Positions 6,602 through 12,792 of a stretch of 17,689 nucleotides of DNA are shown here, in pieces. Positions within the stretch are counted from its first letter, which is position 1, and each line of letters opens with the position of its first letter. The notes beneath the pieces were generated by a model. That model saw only the letters and a list, made by a program, of their open reading frames with translations, had not been told where the DNA came from and ran no database searches. Both the position numbers and the translations under genes were made by a program. Source of the stretch: Bacteroidales bacterium (lineage in GTDB: Bacteria; Bacteroidota; Bacteroidia; Bacteroidales; Muribaculaceae); assembly GCA_004557565.1 (NCBI GenBank), contig SFGS01000061.1, positions 1 through 17,689 on the forward strand, in the 5' to 3' direction.

Positions 6602-7179
6602 GTAGAACACCCCACATCACAGTCGCCTGTCAGCTCTGCTAAATCTTCGTCATATTGTGGTATTGCACAACAATCGCTTGCGTACGTAGCTCCGCCACAC
6701 CCTTCGTCAATCACAGGTTCGCTCGCTGCTACCATCGTCTGACAACCTGGTAAATAAAGTAAAACGTGCGTACAGCACTCGTCATTAATATAAATATCTC
6801 CCTCGTAGTACCCTTTTGGTAGACTCAGGAAATGATCGCCCCATTTAAAACAAACGCCATTTTCTACGTCCATTCTATAAGGCAAAATTTTTAGTAATGT
6901 ACGACAGAATCCTTTGCGTCTAATTTCCATGCGTAAACAGGAACGAATGGCTGGAATCGGTCGTCCTTTACAGCCCATTTGACGAAATGTAAAACAACGT
7001 TCTACTTCGCCCATTTGAATTTTAATGGTGTTTGATGCACACGTTTTAGGTGGGCACTTTTTCTCGCCACATGGGTCACAAGGGTCTGGGCAACAGACTT
7101 CCTCATACTCAGGTGCGATTGGTAAACATTTGGTGCGACAACACGTACTTTCTGGTGCGTCGCCAAAAACTATCGCCAT
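6595..7179 (-). CDS. Exceptionally Cys-rich virion-region protein
   Basis: A 194-residue protein with 23 cysteines, about 12 percent of residues. They occur as CC pairs (STCC, EVCC, ECC, DCC) and in CxxC or close spacing (CCPDPCDPC, CGEKKCPPKTC). The N-terminal 45 residues and C-terminal 50 residues are the most Cys-dense. The middle (IKIQMGEVERCFTFRQMGC, then GVCFKWGDHFLSLPKGYYEG) looks like a beta-domain. No signal peptide is present. Disulfide cross-linking in the finished virion or metal binding are both possible, and I cannot decide between them. ATG at 7179 overlaps the preceding gene by 10 bases and is preceded by GGGGGAG. The 3' end overlaps the following gene by 7 bases (ATGTTAA). 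I recognise no family; neck or tail location is inferred from order. Confidence 0.8.
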   Translation of the reverse strand: MAIVFGDAPESTCCRTKCLPIAPEYEEVCCPDPCDPCGEKKCPPKTCASNTIKIQMGEVERCFTFRQMGCKGRPIPAIRSCLRMEIRRKGFCRTLLKILPYRMDVENGVCFKWGDHFLSLPKGYYEGDIYINDECCTHVLLYLPGCQTMVAASEPVIDEGCGGATYASDCCAIPQYDEDLAELTGDCDVGCSTC

Positions 7180-7799
7180 ATACTCCCCCTACCTCTCGAT
7201 AAAATTGGTGCTCCAATAATGCGTTTGGCTTTCCCGCCCGTACGCTCTATTTTAGCGGATTGAATAGCATTAAACCATGTAGACTGGTGAATTTGCAACT
7301 GGCTCAACAGACCTTGTTGGTCAGGTAGGGATGCTAGTCGTAATAACGTACCCGCCACAATACCTTGCATAAAGTCTTCATAGATAAAGTCAGGCACATC
7401 ACAGTCATCTCTGCCGATTGTCCAACTATAATCAATACGCAATCTATGCGGTTTTTTAGGCGGGTCTTGTAATACGATAATAGGATAATCCCCTCGTCTC
7501 AGCTCTATTTCGTAGTCTCCACACTCACCACTGCGTAATCGTTGCCAGTTCTCTCGTCCATTACAATTCGCTGGCGAAGAATCTACCGTATGGATTTTTA
7601 CAATCCTACGGCAATCTGGCATTTCCATAATATAGTCTGGAACTTTTTCTTGCGTTTCTACTTCCAGTATATCTCGTGCGATTTTTGTCTCTCGCATGAA
7701 CTCAACTATACTTTCTCTAATTGCGTGTTGAATAATTTCTTGTGGTAGGTAGGGTACGTAAGCTAAAACAAAGGGTTCAAAATCTGATACTGTTCTCAT
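7170..7799 (-). CDS. Neck / tail-adaptor-like structural protein
   Basis: A 209-residue protein in the neck region. The N-terminus FEPFVLAYVPYLPQEIIQHA with IRESIVEFMRETKIARD resembles phage neck proteins that begin with 'v.pyvp..p...i..alr.a..eFc..t'. The middle is strand-rich (DYEIELRRGDYPIIVLQDPP) and is followed by LRIDYSWTIGRDDCDVPDFI and a helical region (YEDFMQGIVAGTLLRLASLP), as in proteins of the same neck group as the previous gene. This suggests the two act together as adaptors below the portal. The basic C-terminus (GGKAKRIIGAPILSRGRGSI) could touch DNA or a partner. ATG at 7799 overlaps the previous stop by four bases, with AGGTGG upstream. The 3' end overlaps the next gene by 10 bases. 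Function is inferred. Confidence 0.75.
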   Translation of the reverse strand: MRTVSDFEPFVLAYVPYLPQEIIQHAIRESIVEFMRETKIARDILEVETQEKVPDYIMEMPDCRRIVKIHTVDSSPANCNGRENWQRLRSGECGDYEIELRRGDYPIIVLQDPPKKPHRLRIDYSWTIGRDDCDVPDFIYEDFMQGIVAGTLLRLASLPDQQGLLSQLQIHQSTWFNAIQSAKIERTGGKAKRIIGAPILSRGRGSIWR

Positions 7800-8461
7800 C
7801 TAGCCACCTGCTTCGCTAACTGTTGCATTTCCAAATTAAGCTTCATCAGAGCCATCGCATTATTCCAATGCTGGTTACTGCGTTCTCTGTTAGCTTGGTC
7901 TTCTATATCAACCCCCCATGCGTAGTACAACATTAGCTCGAACACTGCACTTTCTAGGTCTGCCCCTAGCTCTACTGCACTGTTTTCGCTTGTAACTACT
8001 GGCGGTTGATAACAACTAATGATAAGCGTTGCATCTGTCCCTTCTGGAACTGGTGGGTCTACGATAATCTGACGTGGATTACTCTCGTCAATATCGTAAG
8101 AACTTAACTTGTAGGTGTCGCTCTTGACACGACTTGAGCAAACAGGTCTACCCAATTTAGGGTAGAGCCCGATTTTTGTGCGTCTAGCTCGTTCTGTAAC
8201 AACACCATCTTCGTTCGCCATTCCATAGACAGTAACATCGCTTTCACAACTTTCTGGCACATCTTGCAATATACCAGCTACTAGTTTTACTTCCGTCTTT
8301 TTGACAAATCGTTTTTGGTTCGTCATCGCTACGATACTAATCGCACGTTTGAAATAAGACAGCAAATCTTCTTTCGTCCAGTGGACATACGCTTCGTCTT
8401 CTTCATAATCCGATAAGTATCTAGCTACGTCTTCGATAAGAGAATTTGCTGAAATTGCCAT
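7796..8461 (-). CDS. Head-tail connector / adaptor-like protein
   Basis: A 221-residue protein in the position of the neck adaptor. The N-terminal helix SANSLIEDVARYLSDYEEDE followed by VHWTKEDLLSYFKRAISIV fits a family of phage proteins with an early 'W..deLL.y.n.a....' pattern, followed by KLVAGILQDVPESC (52-65). I recall this pattern from DUF6682-type phage proteins, but a profile search is needed. The C-terminal half contains a strand-rich part (NPRQIIVDPPVPEGTDATLI) and ends in long helices (ESAVFELMLYYAWGVD to MKLNLEMQQLAKQV). ATG at 8461 has only a weak site (TTTGGA). Its end overlaps the next gene in an ATGA at 7796-7799. Confidence 0.75.
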   Translation of the reverse strand: MAISANSLIEDVARYLSDYEEDEAYVHWTKEDLLSYFKRAISIVAMTNQKRFVKKTEVKLVAGILQDVPESCESDVTVYGMANEDGVVTERARRTKIGLYPKLGRPVCSSRVKSDTYKLSSYDIDESNPRQIIVDPPVPEGTDATLIISCYQPPVVTSENSAVELGADLESAVFELMLYYAWGVDIEDQANRERSNQHWNNAMALMKLNLEMQQLAKQVAR

Positions 8462-8463
8462 TT

Positions 8464-8934
8464 TTAATGTCCAAACATAGCTTTTACTGCTTCCGCAGTG
8501 TCGATACCTTGTAAATCAGCACGTTCTTCTTCGGTTAAATTCACACCTTGTTGTGGCTTATCTAACGAATCTGGTAACGGTGCATAATTAGGTTGCATGA
8601 GTTTTTGAGATGGACCTTCTGTTTTACGCTTTCTCGTTGGAGAAGCCGTCAAAGAAGGAATCGTTTCTCGTTGTCCAGCCATCGCTTCATGAGCGTCTTC
8701 AATGGTTTCGTATCCAGCGTCAATCACAACAGCTTCGCCACCGTAATGATTATCTGCTAACGCTCTGCGTTCGTCCTGACGACGATTCATATCTGCAATA
8801 GCTTGTTTTAATTCGGTCTGTGAGTAGATGAAACGACCTTTAATGTGCTTCATACTCTCTGTGTTAAACGTCGGGTTTGGGATAATAAATCCGCTTTCAT
8901 CAACGAAAGCTAATGGTTTTGAGTGTACATTCAT
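8464..8934 (-). CDS. Hypothetical protein of the neck region
   Basis: A 156-residue protein I do not recognise. The N-terminus reads SKPLAFVDESGFIIPNPTFN, then a charged helical stretch (YSQTELKQAIADMNRRQDER, 37-56), a low-complexity basic and Pro-containing linker (TASPTRKRKTEGPSQKL), and a C-terminal helix (LTEEERADLQGIDTAEAVKAMF). The mix of short ordered segments and flexible linker is like small internal or assembly proteins, with no further clue. ATG at 8934 has AAGGA 8 bases upstream. It is the first gene after the terminator at 8955-8979, so it would depend on read-through or on a promoter that I cannot see in the 56-base gap. The next ATG follows two bases after its stop. Confidence 0.75.
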   Translation of the reverse strand: MNVHSKPLAFVDESGFIIPNPTFNTESMKHIKGRFIYSQTELKQAIADMNRRQDERRALADNHYGGEAVVIDAGYETIEDAHEAMAGQRETIPSLTASPTRKRKTEGPSQKLMQPNYAPLPDSLDKPQQGVNLTEEERADLQGIDTAEAVKAMFGH

Positions 8935-8954
8935 TTTTGTTTTCCTTATGAAAT

Positions 8955-8979
8955 AAAGGCAGGGGGGTTCCCTGCCCTT
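8955..8979 (-). terminator. Intrinsic (Rho-independent) terminator after the capsid cassette
   Basis: On the minus strand, an RNA stem of GGCAGGG with CCCTGCC and a five-base loop (AACCC), extended by a G-U and two A-U pairs, is followed by UUUAUUUC. It sits 11 bases after the stop codon of the gene at 8991 and about 20 bases before the ATG at 8934, in the largest intergenic gap of the window (8935-8990). It would end or attenuate transcripts from the coat region while leaving some read-through to the neck and tail genes. Confidence 0.75.
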
Positions 8980-8990
8980 CAGCTGTTAAA

Positions 8991-9746
8991 TTAAGCTGGT
9001 AAACGAACACATAGTGGGTCTGGGTACACAGTCTCACATGGAGCTTGGTAACAAGAGCAACCGTGTTGGTCGTTGTGATGTTCAACAGACGCTGATACTG
9101 TCCAGCAAGAACCTGATAACGAACCTTCAGCAATCTTAACAGTGATGTCACCGTTAGTTTGAAGCATTTTTTGAGTACGTAAAATGGTGTAACCCACTTT
9201 AGTCAAGTCAACTTCAAATGTTTGAATTTCTGTTGAGTTCGCATCTGCGATTGCTTGCTCCGCTGCCGCTAATGCTGTTTTAGCTTTAGTAACAGCTGCT
9301 TTTAATGTCGCATTTGTAGGGTCTGTATTTGCTTTCGCCTGAGCTGCTGCTAACGCATCTTTAGCTGCTTGTACAGCGTCAGATAATTTAGCTAAGTCAG
9401 TCGGAGCATCAGAAGCGGTACCATTTAAAATAACGGTAACTTTACCTTCATCCATTTGTTTTTTGTTGTGGAACACGATGTGGTCTACATAAGAACCAGC
9501 CGCTAATAACACAACACCTAACTCGTCGCCTACTGGGAGTACGCCAAGACCTTTCTGACGGTACCACATACGCATGTGTTCATGGCCGTCGTCATAGTAG
9601 TATTGTACTGTTTTGTGACGAGTTTTTAAGTGTGCCGCATATTCTACGTGCTGGTCAGCAGGGTCTAACCCTGCGTCCCACATAGCATCGCCATATTGGG
9701 CGTTGTTGCGTTTGTTACCACCTAAGTAAATATTATACTTTGCCAT
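8991..9746 (-). CDS. Capsid-associated (decoration-like) virion protein with Ala-rich helical hairpin
   Basis: A 251-residue protein encoded right after the coat gene and before a terminator, so likely made in quantity; a decoration or minor capsid role is inferred. The N-terminal part is rich in His and Tyr (HLKTRHKTVQYYYDDGHEHM, 39-58), then GVLPVGDELGVVLLAAGSYV (68-87). Residues about 117-138 and 144-170 are almost pure Ala/Lys/Asp helix with a TDPTNA turn between, forming a probable antiparallel coiled coil between beta segments (KVTVILNG before, IQTFEVDLTKVGY after). The C-terminus holds four of the five cysteines (CSCYQAPCETVYPDPLCVRL). ATG at 9746 is 7 bases from AAGGAG; the TTG directly before it at 9749 is less well spaced. 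The family was not identified. Confidence 0.8.
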   Translation of the reverse strand: MAKYNIYLGGNKRNNAQYGDAMWDAGLDPADQHVEYAAHLKTRHKTVQYYYDDGHEHMRMWYRQKGLGVLPVGDELGVVLLAAGSYVDHIVFHNKKQMDEGKVTVILNGTASDAPTDLAKLSDAVQAAKDALAAAQAKANTDPTNATLKAAVTKAKTALAAAEQAIADANSTEIQTFEVDLTKVGYTILRTQKMLQTNGDITVKIAEGSLSGSCWTVSASVEHHNDQHGCSCYQAPCETVYPDPLCVRLPA

Positions 9747-9757
9747 CAATTAGCTCC

Positions 9758-10720
9758 TTACTCAATTTCGATAGTTGCGTATAGAACCGCTAACTTCTCT
9801 GGGGTTAATACATCGAAGTCGTAGATTGTTAAACCACGCCAGTATTTGTCGAACGAGCGAGGGTCTTTATCAATAACTTCTTGGTTAGTTAATTGAGTAA
9901 TGAAACCTACCGCATCTTTGAAACCAGCTAAAATCAAGAATGTTTGCTGATTTACTTGTGGGTCAAAGTACATTGGCATGTTGTTGGTAAAGTAGACTTT
10001 GAAACCTGCAACGTCTAAGAATTGTTGAGATAATAAAATCGCTTTACTTGTTCCCGCCGCACCCGCGTTATTTAATAACGGATTGGTGTAGAACAATGTT
10101 TTAGCCATTGTAGGTAACACTACATAACGACCTTTTTCTGGTACGTTCTGCTCATCAAGAACAGTAGATAAGTGAGATAACTTGGTTAAGATTGTCTCTT
10201 TGTTAAGTGCAACTGGTTGACCTAACTGACCTAAGTTATATGCACCTGACTTGATACCAGCTTTAATACCTTTGTTGTAAGGGTCTGCTAGTAATGGTAC
10301 TTCGGTTAAAATCTCACGGTCGATGTGCTGACGTAATAACAGAGTAGAGTTTTCCATAAACTCATTGATGTACTCTTTAATGTTACAAGTACGTTTTTCA
10401 TCAACGTATGAAAGTTTTAAGTTCCAGTATTTACCACGTTTAACAACCATAGTTTTTAACTCAGTGTTGAGTGTAGAAACTTCTAAGTCTTGGTTATTAA
10501 TGTAGTCAAAGATTTCACCTACTGGTGCTACACGGAACGTCACTTGGTCGCCACATTGCTTCAATTCAGCAGGGATAATATCTTGCGATGTAATTGCCCC
10601 TGCAATACTGTCTGCGTAGAAGCGAGCTAAAAACGCTTTCGCATAAATAGGTGTGTTTAAGGCATTATATACCTGGTATCCACTTGCTGACGGTAGTACG
10701 CCACCTGGTTTAGTTTGCAT
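9758..10720 (-). CDS. Major capsid protein (P22 coat-like / podovirus type)
   Basis: Main shell subunit, 320 residues. It contains a spine-helix-like region (YINEFMENSTLLLRQHIDRE, about 117-136) and a conserved-looking segment where coat proteins of this group typically have a recombinant-like signature: VPEKGRYVVLP (193-203), MAKTLFYTNPLL, then VAGFKVYFTNNMPM (237-250). It ends with TIYDFDVLTPEKLAVLYATI, also typical of such coat proteins. Position after the scaffold agrees. ATG at 10720 has a strong AAGGAG 7 bases upstream, in line with high expression. It carries only two cysteines, unlike several neck and tail proteins nearby. Family placement (P22 gp5-like HK97 fold) is recognition by eye. 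The coat role is strongly supported by order. Confidence 0.9.
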   Translation of the reverse strand: MQTKPGGVLPSASGYQVYNALNTPIYAKAFLARFYADSIAGAITSQDIIPAELKQCGDQVTFRVAPVGEIFDYINNQDLEVSTLNTELKTMVVKRGKYWNLKLSYVDEKRTCNIKEYINEFMENSTLLLRQHIDREILTEVPLLADPYNKGIKAGIKSGAYNLGQLGQPVALNKETILTKLSHLSTVLDEQNVPEKGRYVVLPTMAKTLFYTNPLLNNAGAAGTSKAILLSQQFLDVAGFKVYFTNNMPMYFDPQVNQQTFLILAGFKDAVGFITQLTNQEVIDKDPRSFDKYWRGLTIYDFDVLTPEKLAVLYATIEIE

Positions 10721-10737
10721 TAAATAACTCCTTCGTG

Positions 10738-11688
10738 TTATTTGTTATAATTAACTCGTCCATCAAGCATTGCTTCGTTAAACTCATTAACAATTACTTG
10801 ATATTTATCCCAAGAAAGTTTCCCTGCTTGGAAAGCTTGAGTGGCTCGGTCAAACTCAGACATTCTATAAACGCTACCTCTGCGTGGAGCCGTATTAGGT
10901 ACAGTGGTTTGAGCACGACCTGGCGACACGTGTTGCGGTTGCGGTTGAGATTGCTGTTGAGTTCGCTTGAATTGCTGAACAATTTGAGCCAACTGTTTTA
11001 CGTTCCCATATTGTATACCTTCTTGCACGTATGATGCAATAGTGCGACCGCTTCCATATAAATCAGGTTGCTTAATGTAACTCTGCCATTCTGGAGTACG
11101 CACAAGTGTGTCAATATCAGGAACCACGCTTTTCAGTTGCATGTGCAAAGTATCAGTGCGTTGTGCCTGATTAAATTCTGCTTGCGACTGAAGTTGACCA
11201 CGTACCGCATCTAACTCCTGTTGGAGTGGTAGTACAGTGCGTTGGTACAGGTCATTAGCTACTCGCTTTGCAATAGACGCAATGTACGGGTCGGCATCAC
11301 CGTAGTCCGTTTTATAACGCTCATCCACCTGAAGTTCTTCATCTGCGAACGCTGTTGGAGCTGTGGCAGGATACTGAGTAGGTAGTTGTTCTTGGAACGT
11401 ATGTTGTTGTAATGCTAGCTCATACATCTGAGCTCTGGTGCGAGTAGCCGCTAGTTCACGTTCTAGTTGCAACGTTCGCTCTTGGTCCGACACTACTGGC
11501 TGTTGTGGAGCAGTAGGTGTCGTACCTTGCGGAGCAGTCTGTGCTGGTTCCTCATCAGAAACTAAAAACTGATTAATTTCATCGTCGTTTTCAGGTTCTT
11601 TTGGTTGTTCAGTAGTTTCTGCTTGCGATGCGAATTGTGTTTCTAAAAACGCACTAAGTTCGTCTTGGGTTTGGTCAAAATCTGCCAT
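10738..11688 (-). CDS. Capsid scaffolding protein
   Basis: Internal scaffold that guides coat assembly and leaves the procapsid before or during packaging. Evidence is the place directly before the coat gene, the 316-residue length and the composition. The N-terminus is acidic (MADFDQTQDELSAFLE; EPENDDEINQF), followed by a Pro/Thr/Gln linker at about 48-65, a coiled-coil at about 66-98 (QERTLQLERELAATRTRAQ) and a second at about 150-185. A Gln-rich stretch (RTQQQSQPQPQ) lies near 242-252. The C-terminal segment, about 275-313 (FDRATQAFQAGKLSWDKYQ, ending EAMLDGRV), is a short helical, Gly-containing unit like the coat-binding ends of phage scaffolds. ATG at 11688 has GGAG 9 bases upstream. 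The coat ATG follows 17 bases after the stop. No protease motif is seen. Confidence 0.85.
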   Translation of the reverse strand: MADFDQTQDELSAFLETQFASQAETTEQPKEPENDDEINQFLVSDEEPAQTAPQGTTPTAPQQPVVSDQERTLQLERELAATRTRAQMYELALQQHTFQEQLPTQYPATAPTAFADEELQVDERYKTDYGDADPYIASIAKRVANDLYQRTVLPLQQELDAVRGQLQSQAEFNQAQRTDTLHMQLKSVVPDIDTLVRTPEWQSYIKQPDLYGSGRTIASYVQEGIQYGNVKQLAQIVQQFKRTQQQSQPQPQHVSPGRAQTTVPNTAPRRGSVYRMSEFDRATQAFQAGKLSWDKYQVIVNEFNEAMLDGRVNYNK

Positions 11689-11691
11689 TGG

Positions 11692-11889
11692 TTATTTCTC
11701 CAGGTCGGTTTTCAGTTTTTTCAATACGTAAACTTGTCCACGTAAAAATTCATTTGCTTCTGAATTTTCGTAGTAGTCACGAGTTCTTTCCAGTTCTAGA
11801 CTGATGTAGTCCTGAAGCTGTTTGAAAATCGGATTAGCTTTCAGGAAACGTACAATTTCTTCAATATTCGGTTGCTTTTCTTTAGACAT
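11692..11889 (-). CDS. Small helical head-region protein, second copy of a duplicated gene pair
   Basis: A 65-residue protein, helical and rich in Lys, Glu and Leu. The segment LELERTRDYYENSEANEFLR (31-50) matches the 73-residue protein at 12201-12422 at the same residue numbers without gaps: E32, L33, T36, R37, D38, Y40, E41, A45, N46, E47, R50, V53 and K57 are shared. The remainder (GQVYVLKKLKTDLEK) looks like one amphipathic helix. ATG at 11889 lies inside the end of the preceding gene, with GAGG about 9 bases upstream. The scaffold ATG follows three bases after its stop. The function is unknown; the position points to head assembly. Confidence 0.8.
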   Translation of the reverse strand: MSKEKQPNIEEIVRFLKANPIFKQLQDYISLELERTRDYYENSEANEFLRGQVYVLKKLKTDLEK

Positions 11890-12208
11890 AAGTTCTTACC
11901 TCAGTCTTGCGTGCGTACACCGTGATGTCGACTAATGCCTGTTCGTCATCCAAACCTTCGTTTCGGAAACGATATGTACCAGGAATCTCAATCACCACAG
12001 GGTTCTGATTCACAGTCAACTCTACAGGTTTGCCATCTTGCATAACATCCGCCCATAGATAGTCGTCTAATCGGCTCTCTGTCGTGCCAGGAATACCACG
12101 AACTAACACAAACTTACTGTCAGTAGTGCCACGAATCATCATAGCAACGGCTTTATCTCCGCACTCTACATGAACAACTCCACTAAAAATGCTTTTCTTG
12201 TTAGCCAT
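11882..12208 (-). CDS. Small beta-type head-region protein, second copy of a duplicated gene pair
   Basis: A 108-residue protein of unknown function. Predicted beta strands dominate: FSGVVHVECG, KFVLVRGIPGT, VVIEIPGTYRFRN (71-83) and ALVDITVYAR (91-100). The PGTY turn and following VDI strand parallel the 126-residue protein two genes upstream. The overall sequence is otherwise diverged and it has only one cysteine against eight. An in-frame upstream ATG at 12232 would add eight residues. ATG at 12208 is chosen because GGAG lies 7 bases before it and it overlaps the preceding stop by 8 bases. The 3' end overlaps the next gene by 8 bases (ATGTCTAA at 11882-11889). A capsid decoration or stability role is a guess from context only. 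Confidence 0.8.
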   Translation of the reverse strand: MANKKSIFSGVVHVECGDKAVAMMIRGTTDSKFVLVRGIPGTTESRLDDYLWADVMQDGKPVELTVNQNPVVIEIPGTYRFRNEGLDDEQALVDITVYARKTEVRTYV

Positions 12209-12422
12209 CAATACGCTCCAATTCATCTTCAAAAATGCACTGAATAACTCGTTTAACGGTGTTCACACCTACACGATTATCTTCGTTTGCTACGTTATCT
12301 TCGTACTGGTCACGTGTCAAGTTTAATTCACGTAATAGTACCGCTTTAATTAATTCTGCATCGGCGGATGAACGAAATCGTCTAAACGCACCTGCTTCTT
12401 GTAGTGAAACCTTAGTTTTCAC
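12201..12422 (-). CDS. Small helical head-region protein, first copy of a duplicated gene pair
   Basis: A 73-residue, highly charged helical protein of unknown function. Residues 30-58 contain ELNLTRDQYEDNVANEDNR, which aligns without gaps to the 65-residue protein at 11692-11889 (13 identities in 29 positions by eye). Short helical proteins of this kind are common just upstream of scaffold genes in phages, but the role is not known to me. The start is GTG at 12422, supported by an AAAGGAG site 6 bases upstream. It overlaps the preceding gene by 11 bases and the following gene by 8 bases (ATGGCTAA at 12201-12208), so coupled translation is likely. Confidence 0.8.
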   Translation of the reverse strand: MKTKVSLQEAGAFRRFRSSADAELIKAVLLRELNLTRDQYEDNVANEDNRVGVNTVKRVIQCIFEDELERIDG

Positions 12423-12792
12423 AGCCTGCTCCTTTGTTAGCTATAATTGCTTGAACATATTCTGCTGTCACATCTTCAAACACGACATCTACCGTTGTCA
12501 CGCCGTTCTCCAGTGGAACATAACAGTCATCAGTAGTTGAAATCTCATACGTGCCAGGTGGTAGAATCGGGTCACACGGGTCAATAGGAAAATCATGCAA
12601 AAATACTTCAAACGCACAACCCTTTTGACACTTGACAACCCTTTGCACACAAATTTCAATCGGAGCACCGCAAGGGTCTCCGTTGATAATGTGCATCGCA
12701 GCCGTCTTCAACAACGTGACAGTCTGCGGTTCTGTGGCTACGGTATAGTTATCGACGACAGCAACATCATAATGTAATTGGGAACATCCCAT
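12412..12792 (-). CDS. Small beta-type head-region protein, first copy of a duplicated gene pair
   Basis: A 126-residue protein of unknown function in the head operon, between portal and scaffold. It has 8 cysteines and alternating hydrophobic and polar stretches that suggest a beta-sandwich, including ILPPGTYEIST (about 76-86) and TTVDVVFEDV (99-108). The PGTY turn followed by a VDV strand also occurs in the protein at 11882-12208, and I infer a shared fold. A small decoration or stabilisation protein would fit the fold and place, but I recognise no family. The ATG overlaps the portal stop by one base (TAATG), with a G-rich site (AGGGGG) 7 bases upstream inside the end of the portal gene. 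Its end overlaps the next gene by 11 bases. Confidence 0.8.
   Translation of the reverse strand: MGCSQLHYDVAVVDNYTVATEPQTVTLLKTAAMHIINGDPCGAPIEICVQRVVKCQKGCAFEVFLHDFPIDPCDPILPPGTYEISTTDDCYVPLENGVTTVDVVFEDVTAEYVQAIIANKGAGCEN

Noticed and set aside
6602..6610. GTG start at 6610 for the 138-residue gene
   Set aside because: ATG at 6601 is better spaced from GGGG and overlaps the previous stop in the same way as the next gene's start.
10738..10775. AT-rich stretch with TATAAC-like sequence upstream of the coat gene
   Set aside because: A -35-like TTGATG is only about 11 bases away, too short for a sigma70-type promoter; I could not support a promoter.
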